Shown in pieces: positions 6,930 to 11,643 of a DNA stretch of 11,643 nucleotides (within the stretch, counting starts at the first letter, position 1; every line of letters starts with the position of its first letter). This DNA is from Spirochaetaceae bacterium. Its GTDB lineage: Bacteria > Spirochaetota > Spirochaetia > WRBN01. Where the stretch lies: contig JAHHUI010000041.1 in the NCBI GenBank assembly GCA_020024055.1, positions 1 through 11,643 on the forward strand, read 5' to 3'. The translations under genes were made by a program, and so were the position numbers. The notes under the pieces are model-generated. The model did not search any database and was not told where the DNA came from. It saw nothing but the letters and a program-made list of their open reading frames with translations.

Positions 6930-6953
6930 TTAATAAATAGTACTATTTATTAA
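6930..6953. promoter_or_regulatory. Perfect 24-bp palindrome, likely operator of the Panacea cassette
   Basis: The half-site TTAATAAATAGT (6930-6941) is followed directly by its exact reverse complement (6942-6953), with no spacer. It covers the -10 box and predicted transcription start of the Panacea gene and ends at its ribosome binding site. A dimeric repressor bound here would block RNA polymerase, as in classical autoregulated toxin-antitoxin operons. Confidence 0.7.
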
Positions 6954-6966
6954 TATGTTTTGTCAA
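6937..6966 (-). promoter_or_regulatory. Promoter of the Panacea/candidate toxin operon
   Basis: On the minus strand a consensus -35 TTGACA (plus-strand 6961-6966), an 18-bp spacer and -10 TACTAT (6937-6942) predict a start near 6930. The leader would be only about 11 nt and begin at the AAGGA ribosome binding site. The -10 lies in the centre of the palindrome. Confidence 0.6.
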
Positions 6967-6984
6967 TTTGGGCGAGCTTGAAAA

Positions 6985-7377
6985 TCAGCTCTCCAGCTTG
7001 AAATTCATGGGCAGCAATTCTCCTAATTTTCTGCATGTGAATTCTCCGGCAGCGTTGCCCAGATAAATAGGCGCTTCGCTGTCCATAAATTCAGCCATGA
7101 TTTGCCGGCAGGCGCCGCAGGGTGTGATGTATTCTTGGCTGTTTGGGGAAAAAAGAGCTGCCGCAATAAATTGCCGGCAGCCAAGTGTCACAGCTGTGCT
7201 GATCGCATTTCTTTCGGCGCATGTGGTCAGGCCATAGGCACAGTTTTCCACATTCACACCAGTGATAATCTCACCGTTTTCACATAATAAAGCTGCCCCG
7301 ACATGGAATTTGGAATAAGGTGCATAGGCTTGATATACTATCTTCATAGCCGCGTTTTGAAGGGCTTTTTCCTGCAT
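6985..7377 (-). CDS. cdd: Cytidine deaminase
   Basis: This 130-residue homotetramer-type cytidine deaminase converts cytidine and deoxycytidine to uridine and deoxyuridine in pyrimidine salvage. The zinc site is complete: C53-A-E55 (TCAERNA) with E55 as proton shuttle, and PCGACRQ with C87 and C90. The substrate-binding NVEN (42-45) and the N-terminal AYAPYSKFHVGAAL are also standard, and the length is normal. The ATG at 7377 has AAGGA 7 nt upstream. It is divergent from the propeller gene and ends 18 bp before the -35 box of the Panacea operon, so read-through could feed that operon, since no terminator is visible. Confidence 0.97.
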   Translation of the reverse strand: MQEKALQNAAMKIVYQAYAPYSKFHVGAALLCENGEIITGVNVENCAYGLTTCAERNAISTAVTLGCRQFIAAALFSPNSQEYITPCGACRQIMAEFMDSEAPIYLGNAAGEFTCRKLGELLPMNFKLES

Positions 7378-7409
7378 GATGACTTCCTTTTCTGTTGTTT
7401 GTGAAGAAA

Positions 7410-7438
7410 TTGACTAAACCTCTTTTTCCCTCTATAGT
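7410..7438 (+). promoter_or_regulatory. Sigma-70-type promoter of the propeller/LytM-like gene pair
   Basis: TTGACT (7410-7415), a 17-bp spacer and TATAGT (7433-7438) each match consensus at 5 of 6 positions. The predicted start near 7445 leaves a leader of about 75 nt before the GTG at 7521. The same gap must hold the divergent cdd promoter, for which I see only a weak TATAGA with a poor -35. Confidence 0.65.
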
Positions 7439-7520
7439 TAAGAAGAAAACAATAATAAGTATTACCTACTACGGTTGTTTCCGGTTCTGGCTTGAATAAA
7501 TAAAATTAGGGTGGAAAAGA

Positions 7521-8579
7521 GTGAAAAAGTTTGTTGTGGCATTGGGGATATTTTTAATGGCAGTATATTATTTTATCTCGCCGCAAAGAGTGCCCAGAGA
7601 GGGATTTTTTGTTGCTGCCAAAGAAATCGGGACAAGTGATGATTCAAAGGTGACAAAAGTAGCCGGACCTTTTGTTCCCATTAAAATCAGTGAGAAATTG
7701 GCGTATTTAGGGCATGAATTTGTCCTGGCCAATTTAGTCTCTACTAATGAAAGACTCAGTTTCAGCAATGTTTATTATGCAGTATATAATAGTGAGTCAC
7801 AGAGCTTCACCGTATTCGGCGTTACTGGCGAAGAAATAGTCACAATTCAAAGTGAAGGGGTTCCCATGATTTTTGGGGATAGGATTTTTTCTGTAGATCA
7901 TGTGGCCGGGCTGATTAAACATTACAGCACCAGTGGCGAAGTGCTGTGGTCTTACAGTGTGGGTTCATATGTCACCTCTCTGCATGCAAATGAAGAATTA
8001 ACAGTATTTGGCGGGCTCAATGGCTATGTCACGCTGCTGAATGCGCAGGGAGAGATGGTGTATGAATATCGCCCCAGCGGCAGTGCTTCTGAAATTATTT
8101 ATGGCACGGCTGTTTCTCCAGACAGCCAATATTTTGCCATCATCAGCGGTTTGGATCCACAGCGTTTTCTCTTGTTCAGGAAAGGCAGTCGCACCTATAC
8201 ACCGGTGTATCATCGGGATCTGAAGCAGCAATTTGTGCAGCCGGTGCGCATTAAGTTTTCAGATAAGAGCAATTTGGTTTTATATGAAGAGCCCGGGTTT
8301 TTAAATGGTTATCATATTGGCAAGCAACAGGCTTTCAGCCTGCCTATTGATGGTAAGCTCAAAGATTTCAATACAGATATTTTTAAAAGAAATTTTGGGT
8401 TTTTAGTGGAAAAAAGTGACAGATACACTTTGCGCGTGCTCAATCATGAGCATTTGTTTCCTTTAATGGAATTAGATCTGCATGCGCAGGATGTGATTAT
8501 GAATGTATTGCCCACATCAATGGTTTTGGGTATTGATAAAACTTTGTTGGAGCTGGAATATAAGGGACAGATGAAATGA
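7521..8579 (+). CDS. Membrane-anchored beta-propeller-like protein of unknown function
   Basis: The protein is 352 residues. An N-terminal hydrophobic helix (about 4-19, after MKK) has no clear cleavage site and no lipobox, so it is probably an uncleaved anchor with the rest in the periplasm. The remainder is beta-rich, with WD40/PQQ-propeller-like repeats such as SGEVLWSYSVGSYVTSLHAN, LTVFGGLNGYVTLLNAQGEM and AVSPDSQYFAIISG. No catalytic motif is visible; such propellers commonly act as scaffolds. GTG 7521 is the start, with AGGGTGG 6 nt upstream. Its stop overlaps the ATG of the LytM-like gene as ATGA, so the two are co-translated and probably form one envelope complex. The fold is inferred from the repeat pattern; other beta-propeller classes are possible. 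Confidence 0.75.
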   Translation: MKKFVVALGIFLMAVYYFISPQRVPREGFFVAAKEIGTSDDSKVTKVAGPFVPIKISEKLAYLGHEFVLANLVSTNERLSFSNVYYAVYNSESQSFTVFGVTGEEIVTIQSEGVPMIFGDRIFSVDHVAGLIKHYSTSGEVLWSYSVGSYVTSLHANEELTVFGGLNGYVTLLNAQGEMVYEYRPSGSASEIIYGTAVSPDSQYFAIISGLDPQRFLLFRKGSRTYTPVYHRDLKQQFVQPVRIKFSDKSNLVLYEEPGFLNGYHIGKQQAFSLPIDGKLKDFNTDIFKRNFGFLVEKSDRYTLRVLNHEHLFPLMELDLHAQDVIMNVLPTSMVLGIDKTLLELEYKGQMK

Positions 8580-9439
8580 AGCCAAAGCTATTGAGTGCAG
8601 CTCTTGCCTTATGGGGCATAGTTTTCCCTCTATATGCCTATCGCTGGCCCAATGACAATGCACAGATAATCAGGCATTTTGGACAGAATACCAAAATGGG
8701 GCTGAGCCGCAGCCTGGATGTATCAGGAGAATTCGAAGAAGTTTTTCCTGTCAAAGAGGGGATGATTGTTTTTGAGCATGGTGAAGATGAAGAACTTTTC
8801 CCCACAAAGTCTGCCCAGACTGTGATTATGGGCAATAATGATGGGATTAATGTGGTGTATAGTGGTCTGAGTAAAATTAAAGCCAAACCTTTGGAAGTAT
8901 TAAGTGAGCATCAGGTTTTGGGCCTGCACGATATCAAGGATACATTATCTATTGCTTTTTATGATTATCAGGTTTCTCAATATGTCAATCCTTTGTTATT
9001 TCTTCCCGAGCGTGTTTTTCAATCGCATAGTATCAGCCTTGGAACAATGTATTTGAAGACGCAAGATGGTACAGAGATTCCTGTGGTGCATAATATGACT
9101 CTCTCGGCTGGAACATATGAGGTTTTTGCCCATGTGCAGGAAAACATTGATGGAAAAATCCTCTCACCATATCAGGTTGAAATAGATTTTATGGGTGATA
9201 TTATTGCGCAGATTACCATGGATGCCTTGACTGCCTCGGAGGGCAAGGGTGTGTTGAAAGGCAAAAAAGTGTATGCTGAATCTTTGCTGTATGATGAGAA
9301 AGACAGATTCCGCCTGGGTAAACTGACACTGATTCCTGGCCAGGCTTTTGTCACAATACGTCTGAGCTCGATCAACGGCCTTCGTCGCCAGGAGCAATTC
9401 AGAATAATTTCAACAAAAAAACTAGGGAATCTTAACTAA
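8576..9439 (+). CDS. Secreted LytM/M23-like protein lacking the catalytic histidines
   Basis: The protein is 287 residues with a signal peptide (about 1-21, LPLYA-like end FPLYA then YRWP). Residues about 35-145 have the layout of an M23 peptidase: FGQNTKMGLSRSLDV (35-49) at the usual FG-H-x3-D site, VFPVKEGMIVF (56-66), VVYSGL (93-98) where YxHL is expected, and YVNPLLFLP (136-144), the typical end of the domain. D48 is retained, but the metal-binding and catalytic histidines are replaced (S/R, G97, S-I-A at 125-127). The rest, about 150-287, is a beta-rich extension. It is likely a non-enzymatic regulator or scaffold, as for EnvC-like LytM factors (inference). Its ATG overlaps the propeller stop, with AAGGGA 8 nt upstream. 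The 3' end overlaps the converging TPR gene by 18 bp. Confidence 0.72.
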   Translation: MKPKLLSAALALWGIVFPLYAYRWPNDNAQIIRHFGQNTKMGLSRSLDVSGEFEEVFPVKEGMIVFEHGEDEELFPTKSAQTVIMGNNDGINVVYSGLSKIKAKPLEVLSEHQVLGLHDIKDTLSIAFYDYQVSQYVNPLLFLPERVFQSHSISLGTMYLKTQDGTEIPVVHNMTLSAGTYEVFAHVQENIDGKILSPYQVEIDFMGDIIAQITMDALTASEGKGVLKGKKVYAESLLYDEKDRFRLGKLTLIPGQAFVTIRLSSINGLRRQEQFRIISTKKLGNLN

Positions 9440-10834
9440 AAGGCCCATCAGAATATCTTTGCCGCACAAATCAATCAAGCGGTGTTCAATAAATTCATAG
9501 CATTCGGGGGAAAAGGTGCTCAATGTGAAGCAATATCCGCGTTCAGCATGATTTGTCTTCATTTTCTGATAAAGGTCACGCAGATCTTTTTCAGAAACAG
9601 TGGCCTCTGTGCGATAGAAACGGATCTGAATCATTTCTTCTTCATGATTATTCTTGCGTACTGTTCCTGTCACATCTGCATAGGTGGAAGATTCGGTGAT
9701 AATATTGTCTATTTTCACTTTCACTTTTCCAAAATATAAGGGCAGCAGATTACGCACCAGAATGGTGAATTCAGGTACAGTGCCCTTTAAGAATGTGATA
9801 ATATGTGCGCTGGCTGCTTTTTCACCATATTTTTGAATTTCCTGGCTGACAGCTTTAAAACTTGGGTTCACAGCGCGCACCTGCTGGAAAAGCTCCATTG
9901 CTTTGCGCAGATCTTTATTGGCCACATGTGCCTGGGCCAGGCTGTATTTCAGGTCGAGCATGAGTTCTGTGCGCATATTTGCATGACTGAGTCCGGTTTC
10001 AAAGTCTGCAATAGCCAAGGGATAGCGATTTTCTTCGGCATTGATATTGCCCGATGCCAGACAGGCTGACGGGCCGTAGGTCGGGTCAGAGCGCAGATAG
10101 CGGAATAATTTAAGGGCCTGATCTTTTTTGCCCGAATGATAATAGGCATCAGCCAGAACAAAGATCAATTCTTTATCATCATTTTTCGTGGCCCAGCCCA
10201 GGATTTGTTGCAGAATATTGGCTGTCTCTGTGAAGCGATTCATTTTATAATAGCTCATGCCCAAATAGCGATAAGCCTCAACATTGTCAGGGAATCCTTT
10301 GATAACAAATGTTAAATAATGTACTGCGCGGTCATATTTCTTGCGATAATATTCACAAACACCCAGGCCCCACAGTAATTCGCCATCTAATTCTTTTTTA
10401 GCGGCAAAGACCCCTGAAATCACGTTAAATGCTTCATCATATTTACGAATATGCACAGCAGAAAGGCCTTTGCGGATGCGGCAACGCCGTACGTCTATGT
10501 TGGAAGGCACATGTGCAGCATCCATGCGATCCGTCAGGTTAATCACCGAGGTATAGGCATCAAAGGCTTCCTGATAATGTTTGGCTTCAAAACAAGCTGT
10601 GGCATATTGCTGCAAAGCAACAGGGTTCGAAGAATGTTTGGCGGCATGTTTGCGAAGGCTTTCTAAGATGGGATCGTTCTTTTTCTTCTTTTCTTTGGCA
10701 TCACCAGATTGTTCTGCTTCGGGTTTTTCTGCATTAGAACTAGAATTCTGAGGATTTTTACCCTTCTTTATTTTAAAGATGAGAAAGGTAGCGAGTAAAA
10801 GTACTAGTATAATTATAAAGGCGGCCGCAAACAT
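9422..10834 (-). CDS. Membrane-anchored TPR protein with degenerate Mrr-like C-terminal domain
   Basis: The protein is 470 residues: a membrane helix (1-20), a low-complexity charged linker (21-53), then about six or seven tetratricopeptide-like repeats (55-345; for example NPVALQQYATACFEAKHYQEAF and NVEAYRYLGMSYYKMNRFTE). Residues about 350-470 resemble the Mrr restriction endonuclease fold: YADVTGTV with D387, MIQIRFYR (401-408), GYCFTLSTFSPECYEFI (433-449) and LIDLCGKDIL (453-462). In active Mrr enzymes the second motif is Q-x-K; here it is Q403-I-R405, so nuclease activity is doubtful. With one anchor and a cytoplasmic or periplasmic scaffold, it is probably a protein-interaction platform. 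The ATG at 10834 follows GAGG by 4 nt. It lies 56 bp downstream of the PilZ gene on the same strand, and its tail overlaps the LytM-like gene by 18 bp. The TPR call is firm; the Mrr-like call is moderate. Confidence 0.85.
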   Translation of the reverse strand: MFAAAFIIILVLLLATFLIFKIKKGKNPQNSSSNAEKPEAEQSGDAKEKKKKNDPILESLRKHAAKHSSNPVALQQYATACFEAKHYQEAFDAYTSVINLTDRMDAAHVPSNIDVRRCRIRKGLSAVHIRKYDEAFNVISGVFAAKKELDGELLWGLGVCEYYRKKYDRAVHYLTFVIKGFPDNVEAYRYLGMSYYKMNRFTETANILQQILGWATKNDDKELIFVLADAYYHSGKKDQALKLFRYLRSDPTYGPSACLASGNINAEENRYPLAIADFETGLSHANMRTELMLDLKYSLAQAHVANKDLRKAMELFQQVRAVNPSFKAVSQEIQKYGEKAASAHIITFLKGTVPEFTILVRNLLPLYFGKVKVKIDNIITESSTYADVTGTVRKNNHEEEMIQIRFYRTEATVSEKDLRDLYQKMKTNHAERGYCFTLSTFSPECYEFIEHRLIDLCGKDILMGLLVKIP

Positions 10835-10890
10835 ATTACCTCACAACAATCTAGTGTCCATTGTCGGGAAAAAGGAAGAAAAAATAAAAT

Positions 10891-11643
10891 TTATACACTG
10901 TAATGGCTGTCATTAAGGTCATAAATATATGAAAGAATGGGCTCATACATCTTAATGGGCGGGGTTTCTATAAATTCAAGATTCAAGACAGATTCATTGG
11001 TTTCTTTGTTATAGGACACGGCTTTCACCACTGCACAAACGACGATGGGCTGAGAGCGCAGCTCGAATTTTAATTTCATCACAAGGTCTGGCCGGCCCTG
11101 GCCCGATGTCACAAGATTCAAGCCGCCTTCAGAGATATTTTTTAATTGGCCGCTTTGACCTATTTCTATTTCCGGATGATAGTCCGTTTTCTGTAAATCA
11201 GGGATCACTGTGAAGATAACGGGAATATCTAAGTTCACGCGTGTATAGTGGCGCCTGCGCTCCAGGGCGATATTTTTGGGCTGGGTGATCCAGATATGGC
11301 CATTTTCTCTTTTAAAAATTTTGCTTTTGAAGCTGTATCCGGCGTCTTGATACCAAAAATAAACGTTAATACGATTTCCCAACACTTCGCTTTCGGGATA
11401 AAGCACCAGGTAATCTTTATTTTTAATGACCATAGCTTTGATGGGTGTGTTCAGGACTTTTGTTGTAATGCTCAGCTGGCTGCCATATGTCAATGTATGG
11501 GCAGCGATGCTGGCATTTTTATCATCTGCGGGCGATTTTATTTTGGCAAGCTGATGACGTAATTTGTAAAATTTTTCAATGGTGGGCGAGGCATTTTGCC
11601 CTTCCGAAGAGAGATGAAATTTTATCATCATATTGCCTAGCAA
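10891..11643 (-). CDS. YcgR-like PilZ-domain protein, 5' end at or beyond window edge
   Basis: At least 246 residues are visible; the frame is still open at base 11643, so the true start may lie outside. An ATG at 11631 with only a weak TAGG 4 nt upstream is an internal candidate. The N-terminal part, about residues 50-125 counting from the edge (HTLTYGSQLSIT, LVLYPESEVLGN, ITQPKNIALERR), resembles the YcgR N-terminal domain. The C-terminal PilZ domain has RHYTR (131-135, RxxxR) and NISEGG (169-174, N/DxSxxG), the c-di-GMP binding signature. YcgR-type proteins link c-di-GMP to flagellar braking or other envelope outputs. It precedes the TPR/Mrr-like gene by 56 bp, probably in one operon. No transmembrane segment is visible in the portion present. 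Confidence 0.9.
   Translation of the reverse strand: MLGNMMIKFHLSSEGQNASPTIEKFYKLRHQLAKIKSPADDKNASIAAHTLTYGSQLSITTKVLNTPIKAMVIKNKDYLVLYPESEVLGNRINVYFWYQDAGYSFKSKIFKRENGHIWITQPKNIALERRRHYTRVNLDIPVIFTVIPDLQKTDYHPEIEIGQSGQLKNISEGGLNLVTSGQGRPDLVMKLKFELRSQPIVVCAVVKAVSYNKETNESVLNLEFIETPPIKMYEPILSYIYDLNDSHYSV

Noticed and set aside
6963..6985. Possible cdd terminator with GAGCT/AGCTC arms
   Set aside because: The stem is only 5 bp and no T-run follows on the minus strand.
9164..10666. Other-strand open frames of 60-90 codons in the LytM-like and TPR genes
   Set aside because: They overlap well-supported coding frames and have no domain, ribosome binding site or operon logic.
1..11643. tRNA, rRNA, CRISPR array, insertion sequence or riboswitch
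   Set aside because: I saw no cloverleaf or rRNA-like segment, no spaced direct repeats, no transposase and no conserved riboswitch-like leader; all intergenic gaps are under 150 bp.

Overview
The window looks like a chromosomal segment of a spirochaete, possibly related to Treponema. I infer this from gene content, not from a database hit. It has two PilZ-domain proteins, one with an N-terminal extension of the kind known mainly from spirochaetes; a degenerate M23/LytM-like exported protein beside a beta-propeller; a GyrB with the LPLWGKMLNVEK variant; and moderate G+C with frequent TTG and GTG starts preceded by GGAGG-type ribosome binding sites. No rRNA, tRNA, CRISPR array, transposase or phage structural gene was found, and no gene-free stretch exceeds 300 bases.

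Left region (1-4068, all minus strand). In transcriptional order: a PilZ protein (4068-3247), a PocR-domain AraC-family regulator (3224-2016), a glycerophosphodiester phosphodiesterase-family protein (1906-1139), and a UgpC/MsmK/MalK-type ABC ATPase (1094 to beyond base 1). The last two resemble the ugpC-ugpQ pairing for glycerophosphodiester or glycerol-3-phosphate uptake. PocR domains are linked to sensing small polyol-type ligands, so the regulator is a plausible controller. The phosphodiesterase has lost the usual E-x-D metal-ligand pair, and the ABC gene looks leaderless.

Centre (4069-7377). gyrB runs rightward (about 4160-6106), divergent from the PilZ gene. Behind it, on the minus strand, is an AT-rich two-gene cassette: a Panacea (DUF4065/SocA-like) protein at 6919-6434 and an unrecognised 114-residue protein at 6434-6090. 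They are joined by an ATGA overlap and preceded by a TTGACA promoter whose -10 lies inside a perfect 24-bp palindrome. This has the architecture of an autoregulated toxin-antitoxin operon with an undescribed candidate toxin, and it is the most novel item here. The candidate toxin's 3' end overlaps the end of gyrB antisense by 17 bp. A canonical cytidine deaminase gene (cdd) lies just upstream of the cassette.

Right region (7378-11643). A good promoter at 7410-7438 drives a translationally coupled pair on the plus strand: a membrane-anchored beta-propeller-like protein and a secreted LytM/M23-like protein without catalytic histidines. Converging on it from the right edge is a minus-strand pair: a YcgR-like PilZ protein, cut by the window edge, followed by a membrane-anchored TPR protein with an Mrr-like C-terminal domain whose catalytic lysine appears to be arginine. 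These look like envelope and c-di-GMP-linked accessory functions, but their exact roles cannot be read from sequence alone.
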